From positions 2,258,894-2,322,893 of the forward strand of contig NZ_CP007446.1 in assembly GCF_000600005.1 (NCBI RefSeq): a DNA stretch of 64,000 bases. Reading direction: 5' to 3'. The first letter of the stretch is position 1. Every line of letters starts with the position of its first letter. The DNA is from Snodgrassella alvi wkB2 (GTDB lineage: Bacteria; Pseudomonadota; Gammaproteobacteria; Burkholderiales; Neisseriaceae). The translations under genes and the position numbers were made by a program. Below are positions 1 through 9,234 of the stretch, one piece after another. The notes under the pieces are model-generated. The model searched no databases and was not told the origin of the DNA. It worked only from the letters and a program-made list of their open reading frames with translations.

Positions 1-35
1 AGGCAGCTATTAATCGCATTTAGCTGGCTGTGATC

Positions 36-72
36 AGGGATTATTCTAGCTTCAACTGGCTGAATAATCCCT
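36..72. other. Stem-loop at left edge
   Basis: Two 11-base arms (36-46 and 62-72) are perfect inverted complements around a 15-base loop. There is no clean T-run after it on the plus strand. It could terminate an upstream gene outside the window or act in the leader of the iron locus. No Fur box was recognised in the first 120 bases. Confidence 0.4.
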
Positions 73-120
73 TATTACATTATTACTGCCACAACACCTT
101 TCACTGTAAGAATATCTGTT

Positions 121-456
121 ATGAAAAAATTTCTTCTTATCTTATTGGGTTTATGCAGTCTTATGTTTTCATTTTCAGCCATTGCTGACGATAAAGTCAC
201 TCTGGAACTGAAAATGAAAGATGGTGATCTGATTCCCCTGACCCTCAATGCACCAGCCAACAAAATTATTCGCATTAAGGTTACCAATATTGGCAAAGGT
301 CCCGTCGAATTTGAAAGTACCCAGCTGGTCAAAGAAAAAGTACTCGCCCCGGGCGCCTCATCAGTGGTCGTCATTGCCCCGAAAAAACCCGGTACCTATA
401 TCTTTTTCGATGACTTTCATCTGAATAAGCCCAAAGGGCAGTTAATAGTAAAATAA
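121..456 (+). CDS. Periplasmic cupredoxin-like protein of the Efe iron locus
   Basis: A 111-residue exported protein. Residues 1-22 form a signal peptide (MKK, then a hydrophobic stretch ending SAIA before DDK). The rest is a short beta-rich domain with the pattern of the EfeO cupredoxin domain (IRIKVTN, FES, APG, F-DF-H near the end). In Escherichia coli this domain is fused to the front of EfeO. Here the EfeO at 2487-3380 lacks it and this gene supplies it separately. The gene sits 14 bases before the FTR1 permease, so they are probably co-transcribed. A role in periplasmic iron or copper binding that feeds the permease is inferred from family and neighbours. Confidence 0.75.
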   Translation: MKKFLLILLGLCSLMFSFSAIADDKVTLELKMKDGDLIPLTLNAPANKIIRIKVTNIGKGPVEFESTQLVKEKVLAPGASSVVVIAPKKPGTYIFFDDFHLNKPKGQLIVK

Positions 457-470
457 AAGCAGGAAATACA

Positions 471-1301
471 ATGGGACAAACAATTTTTGTCGTCTGGCGT
501 GAATGTTTCGAAGCATTACTGGTTGTCGGCATTATTTATGCATGGATTAAACGTAATCCTGACAATAGCCATGGTATGCGTTATTTGTTTGGCGGTGTCG
601 GGCTTGGCGTACTGATTTCTGTCATACTGGCATTAATCATCAACGGCGTATTCAAAGCGCTTACCGATGACCATCAAACCATGTTTATGATGGGCATGTC
701 TGCTGTTGCCTGCATACTGATTGTGCAAATGGTGTACTGGATGAACAAACACGCCCGAAATATGAAATCATCCCTGGAACAGGAAATGGCACAACAGGTA
801 GCCCGCAATTCTTGGTGGGGAGCTCTGTTTATTATAGCCATTGCCATTGCCCGTGAAGGCAGTGAAATTGTCGTATTTCTGTCCGGCCAGATTATGCAGC
901 TGAACAGTCAAAATTACTCCGGTTTCTGTCTTGCCGTACTTATCGGCATAGCAGTATCTGCCCTGACATTTTATGCATTTATTCTAACCAGCCGCTTCAT
1001 CCAATGGAAAAAATTTTTTACCATAACCGGTATTGTCCTGTTATTTCTGGCCATTTCATTATTGCTGAGAGCTGTTGAAGACGGTACCAATATGCTGCTG
1101 GAGCATGACGTATCAATTCCTGATTTCCTCATTAGCCCGGCATGGGATACATCACATTTTATTGACGATAGCGGTCTGATTGGCAGTTTTGCTTCCTCAC
1201 TGTTTGCCTACCGTTCCCAGCCAATGTGGATTAGCGTCATTACTTTTGGTGTATTCTGGTTATTAATGGCTATATTGTTTTTAAGGAAAAAATCCAGATA
1301 A
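471..1301 (+). CDS. efeU: FTR1-family iron permease EfeU
   Basis: A 276-residue inner-membrane protein with about seven hydrophobic segments. Both FTR1 iron-binding motifs are intact: RECFE at residues 10-14 and REGSE at 128-132. Known family members take up ferrous iron with EfeO and EfeB. It follows the cupredoxin gene by 14 bases, with a purine-rich AGGA ribosome site. A hairpin with a T-run at 1380-1407 may end this transcript before the paralogue that follows. The intact motifs mark this copy, not the next one, as the likely functional permease. Confidence 0.9.
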   Translation: MGQTIFVVWRECFEALLVVGIIYAWIKRNPDNSHGMRYLFGGVGLGVLISVILALIINGVFKALTDDHQTMFMMGMSAVACILIVQMVYWMNKHARNMKSSLEQEMAQQVARNSWWGALFIIAIAIAREGSEIVVFLSGQIMQLNSQNYSGFCLAVLIGIAVSALTFYAFILTSRFIQWKKFFTITGIVLLFLAISLLLRAVEDGTNMLLEHDVSIPDFLISPAWDTSHFIDDSGLIGSFASSLFAYRSQPMWISVITFGVFWLLMAILFLRKKSR

Positions 1302-1342
1302 GGCAGAACCTGCTGCATATCTGATTTACTTACTTTGGGCAT

Positions 1343-1407
1343 GTGCCGGTTATTTCTTCAGCATATGATTTACCGGCACCATTCAATCATGATTTGAGTG
1401 TTTTTAT
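1343..1407 (+). terminator. Hairpins ending the first efe unit
   Basis: An 8-bp GC-rich stem (1343-1350 with 1372-1379) is followed at once by a 7-bp stem (1380-1386 with 1394-1400, one G-T pair) and TTTTTAT. The second part fits a rho-independent terminator. The remaining 270 bases up to the next gene show no other feature I can name. Confidence 0.5.
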
Positions 1408-1681
1408 ACAGCCTTATCCTTCTCTAGCATTACTGATAACTAGCTCAGGCTGAAAATCATGCCCCAGCACTTAACACCCTTATCAACCATATCTATTACT
1501 TGCTGCAATATGGTGAATACGAACAAAAGATATGTCACGTTTGTCCCCTGCTGTCACAATAAAAAGTAATCGGCGCAATGCTTCATCAGTTGCTACAATT
1601 GCACTGAAAAACCCTGTAACTATAAATTTCATCGGAACAGGTCTTTAAATCAATTAATTTTAAAATAAAACGAGATTTAGA

Positions 1682-2500
1682 ATGGAACAAACCTTTTTTA
1701 TTGTCTGGCGTGAATGCTTTGTAACACTGATTGTTGTCGGCGTTATTTACTCATGGATTAAGCATAATCCGGACAGCAAAAGCGGGATGCGCCATCTGTT
1801 TAGCGGCTTGATACTCGGTGTACTGTTTCTGGCAGCAATTATCGGTGGTGTGTTCAGATATATTCCCGAAAAAAATCAAAAAATGCTTATGATGAGCATA
1901 TTGATATTGATTACTTTATTGACATTTTTAGTTGTATTTTTGATGTTTGAGTATATCCTGAGCATGGGATCAGCAAAGGAACAGAAAAAAGCTCAACAGA
2001 TGGCACGTTCATGGACAGCAGCCATGTTCATAGCAGCACTTACCATTGCCTGTGCAGGCAATGAAGTTATCTTATGGTTGTCCGGTCAGATCAGACAGCT
2101 GAATAATCCTGATTATACTAATTTATGCCTTACCGTAATTTCCGGCATTGCAGTATCTGCCCTGACATTTTATCCATTTGTTGTAATTAGCCGCCGCATG
2201 CAGTTGAAAAAATACCTTATCATAACCAGTATTATAATGTTAGTTCTGATTTTCCCCTCATATGTCAAAGCAGGTGTATATCTGTCGACACACAATGAAC
2301 CCCTTCCTGATATTATGATGTGGCCGGCAGTGAAAATCTCACATTTTATTGACAATAGCTTTCTGTCCGACAGCTTTCCTGACTTAATTTCTGCCTATAA
2401 TTCGCCGCCTGTATGGTTTAGCATCATTTCATTTGTTAGTTTCCTGCTATTAATCGCCATACAGCTCTTCTTAAGGAAAATTTTAAATGACACAGAATAA
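1682..2500 (+). CDS. Degenerate FTR1-like membrane protein lacking REXXE motifs
   Basis: A 272-residue paralogue of the protein at 471-1301. It is alignable end to end (WRECF, NPDS-GMRHLF, LSGQI-QLN, GIAVSALTFY, SHFIDNS). The two iron motifs are broken: residues 10-14 read RECFV (second Glu lost), and 124-128 read CAGNE where the partner has REGSE (Arg and first Glu lost). The frame is fully open, so this is not an obvious pseudogene. It overlaps efeO by 14 bases and is probably co-transcribed with it. It may be a partner or regulatory subunit, or an early decay product. Iron transport by this protein alone is unlikely. Confidence 0.8.
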   Translation: MEQTFFIVWRECFVTLIVVGVIYSWIKHNPDSKSGMRHLFSGLILGVLFLAAIIGGVFRYIPEKNQKMLMMSILILITLLTFLVVFLMFEYILSMGSAKEQKKAQQMARSWTAAMFIAALTIACAGNEVILWLSGQIRQLNNPDYTNLCLTVISGIAVSALTFYPFVVISRRMQLKKYLIITSIIMLVLIFPSYVKAGVYLSTHNEPLPDIMMWPAVKISHFIDNSFLSDSFPDLISAYNSPPVWFSIISFVSFLLLIAIQLFLRKILNDTE

Positions 2501-3380
2501 GTTCTGTACACTATTTATTATTTGCTCTTTACTGGTGCCTGCCATTGCTGTAGCACATGGTTTAAGGGCACCAATTATCAATGATTCTAATGCTGTAGTC
2601 GCAAAAGGGGATATTCCCACTCCGGAAAAATACCAGTCAGCAATTCGTAATTATCAGCAGGAAGTTGTACTGCAACTAAAAACCACTCAGCAATATCTTA
2701 ATGCGATTGAGAATGCCTGCAAAAACGGACAGCTGCAACAGGCGCAACAAAATTATATCCGTGCCCATCAGAGTTACGAACAAGTACGGGTTATCGTTAA
2801 ACTGTTTGGTAATGCCGACCAGAATATTAATTCGCGCGCTGATTATTATCTGCAAGGTACCGATGATCCGAATTTCAGCGGTTTTCACCGTTTAGAATAT
2901 GATTTATTTAAACTCAAAGACCTACAGCAAGCACAGGCAGAAAACAGCAATCTGCAATATGAAATTATTGATTTACAAAAACGTGTAGCTGCCGATGATC
3001 TGGATATTGCCAAAATAGTTCAGTCAGCATCCGACTTTCTGGAAATGATTCTGCAAACCAAACTTGCCGGCAAAGAAAATCAGTATAGCCACAGTGATCT
3101 GGCCGATATCCATGCCAATGTAACCGGTTCAGCACAAATCATCCAGCATCTGCAGAGCTTTATTCCGGCAGAGCAGCGTAAAACACTGAATCATGGTTAC
3201 CAGCAGATTTTTGCCATTCTGCAGCATTATCAACTGCCCCAGAACCAATTCCAAAGTTTCAGCCGGCTCAGCCAGACAGATCACGATATCCTGTACTCCT
3301 TACTAAGTACGCAGACAGCACGGCTGGCCCAGCTTAGGGCGCAACTAAATATACGTGTTTATTATAAATATCCTCATTAA
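2487..3380 (+). CDS. efeO: EfeO, M75 (imelysin) family periplasmic iron-binding protein
   Basis: A 297-residue protein with a signal peptide (residues 1-23, ending AVAHG) followed by the helical M75 domain. The HxxE metal motif is at residues 134-137 (HRLE). It lacks the N-terminal cupredoxin domain of E. coli EfeO; that domain is encoded separately at 121-456. The start overlaps the end of the preceding FTR1-like gene, and efeB begins 10 bases downstream. In the family it hands iron to the permease in the periplasm. Confidence 0.88.
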   Translation: MTQNKFCTLFIICSLLVPAIAVAHGLRAPIINDSNAVVAKGDIPTPEKYQSAIRNYQQEVVLQLKTTQQYLNAIENACKNGQLQQAQQNYIRAHQSYEQVRVIVKLFGNADQNINSRADYYLQGTDDPNFSGFHRLEYDLFKLKDLQQAQAENSNLQYEIIDLQKRVAADDLDIAKIVQSASDFLEMILQTKLAGKENQYSHSDLADIHANVTGSAQIIQHLQSFIPAEQRKTLNHGYQQIFAILQHYQLPQNQFQSFSRLSQTDHDILYSLLSTQTARLAQLRAQLNIRVYYKYPH

Positions 3381-3390
3381 GGTTCAAGTT

Positions 3391-4680
3391 ATGTCTAAAA
3401 ACACTTTCAGACATCAGCCTGTCTCAACTGCTTCGCCTGAAGACAATCCGGCCAGCACTACGCGACGCAATAGCATGAAAATGCTGCTGGCCGGAGGGCT
3501 GGGTTTCGCCAGTCTTAGCGCCGTCAAAGCAGCCAATGCGGCCGGCAACTGTACTCATGATTACAATCAGGCCGTTGATTACTGGGGTAGCCATCAGGCT
3601 GGCGTAATTACCCCCGACACCAAAGAAGCTATCTTTGTTGTCTTCAACGTTACTGTAAAAAACAAAAAAGAGCTGCAACAGTTATTCCAGCGGATTTCAC
3701 AACGTATTGCCTATCTCACCAGACCACAAACACTCACAGCAGGTAAAAATGACCAGCTTCCTCCGGCAGAATCCGGGCTGCTGGGTCAAAATCTGTCTCC
3801 CGACTCACTGACAATTACCCTGGCCGTGGGTGCCAGCCTGTTTGACCAGCGTTTTGGTCTGTCTCAGCTCAAACCCAAAAAACTGATTCCTATGCCCCGC
3901 TTTCCCAACGACCGGCTGGAAAAAGCATGGTGCGGCGGAGATTTATCAATCCAGTTCTGCGCCAACAGCCGCGAAAGTGTCATTTATGCCCTGCGCGATC
4001 TGATTAGTCATTGTAATCAGTATATGGTGCCGGTATGGAAAATGGATGGATTTCTACCGGCCAGAGATATCGACAATCACACTACCGCTATTAATCTGTT
4101 TGGTTTTAAAGACGGTACCGGTAATGGCTCCATTAGTGATAGCAAACTGATGGATGAACTGGTATGGGTAACCAAGAACAACCAGGAACCGGCATGGTGT
4201 CTGGGCGGCAGTTATCAGGCAATCCGTCTGATTCGCTTCAATCTCGAATTCTGGGACAGAACCCCGCTGGAAGATCAGGAAAATGATTTTGGCCGTTACA
4301 AAACCAGCGGAGCACCCATTGGTATGCAGCATGAAATGGATGACCCGAAAATGAACAGTGACCCTCATGGCGACCGCATTCTGTTTGATTCACACATGCG
4401 CCGTGCAGAACCACGTATTCCTGAACGGCACGTGGCCAAACTGCGCCGGCGCAGTTTCAGTTACTCGCTGGGTGTATTACCTAACGGGCAACTTGATATG
4501 GGTCTGATTTTTGTTGCCTATCAGAACGACCTGAAAAAAGGTTTTATTGATACCCAGAATCGCCTGAATGGCGAACCGATGGAACGTTATATCAAACCAT
4601 TCGGCGGCGGATTTTTCTTTGTTTTACCGGGAATGGCCAAAGAAAATGACTATCTGGGCAGACTGCTGCTTGAAGGATAA
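3391..4680 (+). CDS. efeB: EfeB, Tat-exported Dyp-type haem peroxidase
   Basis: The start is set at 3391 (MSKNT), giving 429 residues. A longer frame from 3355 would run into efeO, and the TAAGG just before 3391 is a plausible ribosome site. Residues 24-30 (TRRNSMK) and the following hydrophobic stretch form a twin-arginine signal. The Dyp peroxidase signature GFKDG is at residues 238-242. EfeB oxidises ferrous iron or recovers iron from haem in the periplasm, working with EfeO and EfeU. It is the last gene of the operon, followed by a bidirectional hairpin. Confidence 0.92.
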   Translation: MSKNTFRHQPVSTASPEDNPASTTRRNSMKMLLAGGLGFASLSAVKAANAAGNCTHDYNQAVDYWGSHQAGVITPDTKEAIFVVFNVTVKNKKELQQLFQRISQRIAYLTRPQTLTAGKNDQLPPAESGLLGQNLSPDSLTITLAVGASLFDQRFGLSQLKPKKLIPMPRFPNDRLEKAWCGGDLSIQFCANSRESVIYALRDLISHCNQYMVPVWKMDGFLPARDIDNHTTAINLFGFKDGTGNGSISDSKLMDELVWVTKNNQEPAWCLGGSYQAIRLIRFNLEFWDRTPLEDQENDFGRYKTSGAPIGMQHEMDDPKMNSDPHGDRILFDSHMRRAEPRIPERHVAKLRRRSFSYSLGVLPNGQLDMGLIFVAYQNDLKKGFIDTQNRLNGEPMERYIKPFGGGFFFVLPGMAKENDYLGRLLLEG

Positions 4681-4733
4681 ACAGTATCAAAACAGATGTT
4701 TATAAGTCTTAAAAAATAAAATACTGAAATAAA

Positions 4734-4763
4734 AAAGCACTACAGCATCAACTGTAGTGCTTT
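4734..4763. terminator. Bidirectional terminator between efeB and pepN
   Basis: A perfect 12-bp stem (4734-4745 with 4752-4763) and a 6-base loop lie between convergent genes. On the minus strand it is followed by TTTTTTATTTC, a good T-run for pepN. On the plus strand the T-run is short. Confidence 0.85.
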
Positions 4764-4801
4764 CATTTATCTGACTTATCACTAAATAAATCAGCAATTC
4801 C

Positions 4802-7450
4802 TCAGCCACCTAATATTTTATCTACAATTTCACGGCTATCTTTGGACAGCCCGTCATGTTTTTGAATCCGCTGTAACTGCTCAGCCATTAAGGCTTTGCG
4901 TTGCGGTTCCAGCCGACCGTACAGATTAAATGCCTGTACCAGACGAGAAGCCACCTGCGGATTAAATCCGTCAATGTGCAATATATGCTCAGCAATAAAA
5001 CGGTAACCACTGCCATCGGCCGCATGAAAGTGCTGAATATTCCGGCTAAAGCTACCCAGTAAAGAACGTACCTTATTCGGATTTTCTAAGCTGAAAGCGT
5101 GGTTCTGTAATGCTGCCTGCACCTGTTGCAAAGTATCCGTCCGCTGGCTGCTGCCTATCAGAGTAAAATACTTATCCATGACCAAATCATCATGAGCATG
5201 GCGCTGAGCAAACTGGTCTAATAACTCATTACGCTTTGTATCAGCCAAATGATTAATGGCCAGAAGCATTCCGAATTCATGCGTCATATTGGTAGCCCGC
5301 TGCGGATACTCAGCAGCAATGCTTTGCAATAATTCTGCTCTGGCCTGTACGCCCCATTGCAGTAAAGTATTGCGCAGGCTGCGAATACCGGCCAGATCAG
5401 GATGGTATTCCTGCGGGGCAGCATGTTTGCTGTTCTGCTCCTGCTCATCAGCCCACTGACGCCAGTGTGTCAGTGTATCCTCCATACTGCAAGCCAGATC
5501 CTGCAACAGTGCCTGACGTGCACGAACATACAGCTCGGGATTAATGCTCTGAGCATCTTCCCACAATTCAGCTTCAGCCGGTACTTGCAACAACACTGCC
5601 TTATACGCCGGATCAATATCAGCATTCAGTGCCGCCGTAATGGCCTGAGCCAGCGCAGCATGATGTGGTACAGGCTGACCGGCTTCAAGCGCAGCCAGAT
5701 TTGCCGTAATGGCACGCCGGTACAGAGTTTGTGCTGCTTCCCAGCGGGCAAAAGAATCACTATCATGTGCCAGTAACAGCATTAAATCAGCATCACTATA
5801 GGGATACTCCAGTCTCACCGGAGCACTGAATCCGCGCAATAATGACGGTATTACTTCTTGTGTTACATCATTAAAGACAAAAGTCTGCTCAGCCTGATTA
5901 AATACCAGTACCGCTTCCTCAACCACAGATTCACTGTTATCCAGCCGGAACGAAACTAGTGAGCCATCTTTACCGATTAAACCGGCTTTTACCGGAATCA
6001 CCATTGGCTGTTTTTCATTCATATCCGGTGTGGGCGGAATAGATTGCTGCAAATGCAGACTAAATGTACGTTTTTCCGCATCATATTCACCACGTGCTTT
6101 AACCTGCGGTGTACCGGCCTGACTGTACCACAACGCAAACTGTTCCAGATTAACACCATTGGCATCAGCCATAGCCGCACGAAAATCGTCACAGGTAACA
6201 GCCTGTCCGTCATGCCGCTGGAAATAAAGCTGCATTCCTTTCTGAAAACCTGCTTCACCGAGAAGAGTATGGTACATACGTACCACTTCGGCACCTTTTT
6301 CATACACAGTCAACGTATAGAAATTATTCATTTCCTCGTATGAAGCCGGTCGTACCGGATGTGCCATCGGACCGGCATCTTCCGCAAACTGCATACTGCG
6401 CAATACTCTGACATTATGAATACGGCGAACAGCTCTGCTGGCCCGGTCGGCTGAAAATTCCTGATCACGAAAAACGGTCAGCCCCTCTTTCAGCGACAAC
6501 TGAAACCAGTCCCGGCAAGTGACCCGGTTACCTGTCCAGTTGTGGAAATACTCATGCCCGATCACACCCTCTATCGCCTCAAAATCAGCATCTGTAGCTG
6601 TATCACTGCTGGCAAGCACATATTTGGTGTTGAAAATATTCAGGCCCTTATTTTCCATGGCGCCCATATTAAAATCACCAACAGCCACCACCATAAAAAT
6701 ATTTAAATCATATTCCAGATTAAAGCGCTCTTCATCCCACTGCATGGCATGCTTCAGCGACTCCAGAGCAAAACCTGCCTTAGCACGGTCTTCCGGACGG
6801 GTATAAAATTTCAGCGCCACTTCTTTACCGCTACAGGTAGTAAAACTGCCTTCGAGCACCGCCAGCTTGCCTGCTACCAGAGCAAACAGATAGCTTGGCT
6901 TGGCAAACGGGTCACGCCAGCATACCCAGTGACGGCCATTATCCAGCTCACCATTATCAATCAGATTACCGTTAGACAGCATAACCGGATACTGCTCTTT
7001 GTCACCAATAATGGTGGTGGTAAACTGGCTCATCACATCCGGACGGTCAAAGTAATAAGTAATTTTACGGAAGCCCTCCGGCTCATTCTGGGTATACAGA
7101 TTATTACCGGATTCATATAAACCCATCAGCGTTTTATTCTGTGCCGGATATAGTCTGGTCGTGATTTCCAGCACAAACTGTCTGTCCGGTACCGTATGAA
7201 TAATCAGCTTTTCATCTGCCACAGCATACTCATGCGGATATAAGGATTTACCATCTAAAACAATCTGCAATAGTTCCGCACTGCCATCAAGCACACAAGG
7301 TTTTTGCGTCTGCTTTGGTACAACAGTCATACGATTGATTACTGTGGTATAAGCTTCGTCCAGAGTAAAAGTCAGATTAATATCTGCCACCGCAAAATCC
7401 GGTGCCTGATAATCTTTAAGATAATGAACCACTTTTTCTTCACTCATCAT
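4802..7450 (-). CDS. pepN: Aminopeptidase N (M1 family)
   Basis: About 882 residues from the ATG at 7450. A GTG at 7456 is also in frame, but the purine-rich AAAGAG upstream is better placed for the ATG pair at 7450/7447. Domains follow the E. coli PepN order: N-terminal beta saddle, M1 catalytic domain, small beta domain, helical C-terminus. GAMEN is at residues 263-267 and the zinc motif HEYFH with the downstream NWTGNR at 299 onward. It is a cytosolic zinc peptidase that removes N-terminal residues from peptides. Length matches the family (about 870). Confidence 0.95.
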   Translation of the reverse strand: MMSEEKVVHYLKDYQAPDFAVADINLTFTLDEAYTTVINRMTVVPKQTQKPCVLDGSAELLQIVLDGKSLYPHEYAVADEKLIIHTVPDRQFVLEITTRLYPAQNKTLMGLYESGNNLYTQNEPEGFRKITYYFDRPDVMSQFTTTIIGDKEQYPVMLSNGNLIDNGELDNGRHWVCWRDPFAKPSYLFALVAGKLAVLEGSFTTCSGKEVALKFYTRPEDRAKAGFALESLKHAMQWDEERFNLEYDLNIFMVVAVGDFNMGAMENKGLNIFNTKYVLASSDTATDADFEAIEGVIGHEYFHNWTGNRVTCRDWFQLSLKEGLTVFRDQEFSADRASRAVRRIHNVRVLRSMQFAEDAGPMAHPVRPASYEEMNNFYTLTVYEKGAEVVRMYHTLLGEAGFQKGMQLYFQRHDGQAVTCDDFRAAMADANGVNLEQFALWYSQAGTPQVKARGEYDAEKRTFSLHLQQSIPPTPDMNEKQPMVIPVKAGLIGKDGSLVSFRLDNSESVVEEAVLVFNQAEQTFVFNDVTQEVIPSLLRGFSAPVRLEYPYSDADLMLLLAHDSDSFARWEAAQTLYRRAITANLAALEAGQPVPHHAALAQAITAALNADIDPAYKAVLLQVPAEAELWEDAQSINPELYVRARQALLQDLACSMEDTLTHWRQWADEQEQNSKHAAPQEYHPDLAGIRSLRNTLLQWGVQARAELLQSIAAEYPQRATNMTHEFGMLLAINHLADTKRNELLDQFAQRHAHDDLVMDKYFTLIGSSQRTDTLQQVQAALQNHAFSLENPNKVRSLLGSFSRNIQHFHAADGSGYRFIAEHILHIDGFNPQVASRLVQAFNLYGRLEPQRKALMAEQLQRIQKHDGLSKDSREIVDKILGG

Positions 7451-7606
7451 TAACACTCTTTATTCAAATCTGTTTCGGTTATTGTACGACTGCCATCAAT
7501 ACAATCAACCTCATCATGCCCTGTCCGGCAACATAATTATCTTTAAATACGGCCATGTTCGCCGTTCTCAATTCCTGCCGGCTATTAATAGCAGAATTGG
7601 CAATTA

Positions 7607-8893
7607 TTATTCATATTTAACCTGATAACGACCACCGTTATCAGAACTATCATTTTTTTTCAGCATAGATAACAATAAAGAGGCAGCTGCTGATAATGCC
7701 ATCCATATAGCAACAAAACAGATAACCGGAAAATAACTACCGCAATATACCCGCAGCAAACCACCAAGCCAGGCGGTTAATAAACCGCTAATCTGATGAA
7801 TCAGAAAAAATGCACCAAAAATAAAGCCTTTATACCGATAACCGAAAATAGAACCGGCCAGACGGGATATAATAATGACGGTTCCCATATAAGTTATTCC
7901 GAAAAAAATCCCGAACAGCGGTACCATCATTGGTTCCGGCCACAGAGCCAGTGCCATGAGCGTTATACAACGCACGATATACAGCAGACACAGCAATAAA
8001 GGCAGAGATACTTTTTTAGCCACCAGATAACCAATCAGTACACTGCCCACGGCTTCCGCCAGCCCCAGCAAACTCAGTGAAGTACCGGTAAACAGATTGG
8101 CGGTTTCATTCTGGCTTAATATTTCCTGTATTGTCGGAACATAATGTACATCAATAAAAATCATTGACGTACCGCAGCCGGAAAAAGCTAAGGCAGACAG
8201 CACAAACCGACGGTCCAGATACCAGTAACGGGGTAAAGGTGCGGTAATATTCGGGCTGACCGGCTTAGGCTTAGATTTAGATGATATATTTGCAGGCTGC
8301 ACTATTACTTTTTCAGGCACCCGGATACCTTCCATCCAGTTCAGCAATGCCGGAACAATAGCCAGACAGGCAAATACACCGGCCAAAATAGCACAAAGCA
8401 TCGGCCATGAGATAAACCCGTCCAGATAAATCCACAGAGGAGACAATATCATCAGACCGGCAGCGATACCGTTAGTGGTCAGCACATACGCAAACTGGCG
8501 CCGCTCAGGTATCACATATCTGTCAATCAGAATACTGACCGGTACAAAAGTCAGTGCAGCAACCGCATATGCAGCCAGCAGCAGAAACCCCAGCACAAAA
8601 GTCATGAAACTGTTACTAGAGGAAAATAGTAAAAAGGCACAGGCAGCAGCCAGCATTCCCGATAACAGAACATGACCAGCACCACAACGGTCACACAGCT
8701 TACCGACTAATGCTGAGTAAATACCTTGCGCAAGGCCAAAAAAACCACCAACCAGAGCCATTGTTTCAATACTCACAGCATAATGATCTACCAGACTGGT
8801 AAAATAAACCTGATAAACCCCTTTTATGGCTGTGCTGATAAACATCACAATAAAACCATAGCCCACCACTAATCCGGTCTGGATTGCGCGCAT
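7607..8893 (-). CDS. Major facilitator superfamily transporter
   Basis: About 428 residues with twelve hydrophobic segments and a central charged loop near residues 195-220. The loop after segment 2 carries GKLCDRCGAG, a variant of MFS motif A. The start is the ATG at 8893, which has AAGGAGAG seven bases upstream; the in-frame TTG at 8899 sits too close to that site. Its layout is like monocarboxylate/oxalate-type MFS carriers, but the substrate cannot be read from sequence. It is divergent from the amino acid permease at 9235, and the shared intergenic carries paired ACCGGT repeats. Confidence 0.85.
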   Translation of the reverse strand: MRAIQTGLVVGYGFIVMFISTAIKGVYQVYFTSLVDHYAVSIETMALVGGFFGLAQGIYSALVGKLCDRCGAGHVLLSGMLAAACAFLLFSSSNSFMTFVLGFLLLAAYAVAALTFVPVSILIDRYVIPERRQFAYVLTTNGIAAGLMILSPLWIYLDGFISWPMLCAILAGVFACLAIVPALLNWMEGIRVPEKVIVQPANISSKSKPKPVSPNITAPLPRYWYLDRRFVLSALAFSGCGTSMIFIDVHYVPTIQEILSQNETANLFTGTSLSLLGLAEAVGSVLIGYLVAKKVSLPLLLCLLYIVRCITLMALALWPEPMMVPLFGIFFGITYMGTVIIISRLAGSIFGYRYKGFIFGAFFLIHQISGLLTAWLGGLLRVYCGSYFPVICFVAIWMALSAAASLLLSMLKKNDSSDNGGRYQVKYE

Positions 8894-9234
8894 GGACAAG
8901 CTCTCCTTCCTTATTTATCTGTTATTATGTCTTTTTATACCGGTCTAAAACCGGTAACACCATCACCTTAATACAACAGGCTCTCATTCTCAACAACTAT
9001 ATTCAGATATTGCCGGCAACAACAATAAACTGTGATAAAGTATTACAAATTCGAACCGGTATATACCGGTAAAATGCTTATATCAATAAATGTATATAAA
9101 CATAGTGATGAACCAGTCTGTGGTTAGCAGTATATATATTTATCATAATTAACTTTATATCAACGTATACACTTCTAAAAATAAAACCATGTTTTCTATT
9201 TTTGTTTTGTTTTCCAGTCTGTAAAGGATACACC
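8894..9234. promoter_or_regulatory. Divergent intergenic with paired ACCGGT dyads
   Basis: Between two divergent transporter genes there are two dyads built from ACCGGT. One is 8938-8956 (7-bp arms, 5-base spacer). The other is 9055-9070 (a perfect 16-base palindrome with spacer ATAT). They sit about 115 bases apart and could be binding sites for one regulator of both genes. The rest of the stretch is AT-rich, without another recognisable feature. Confidence 0.4.
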
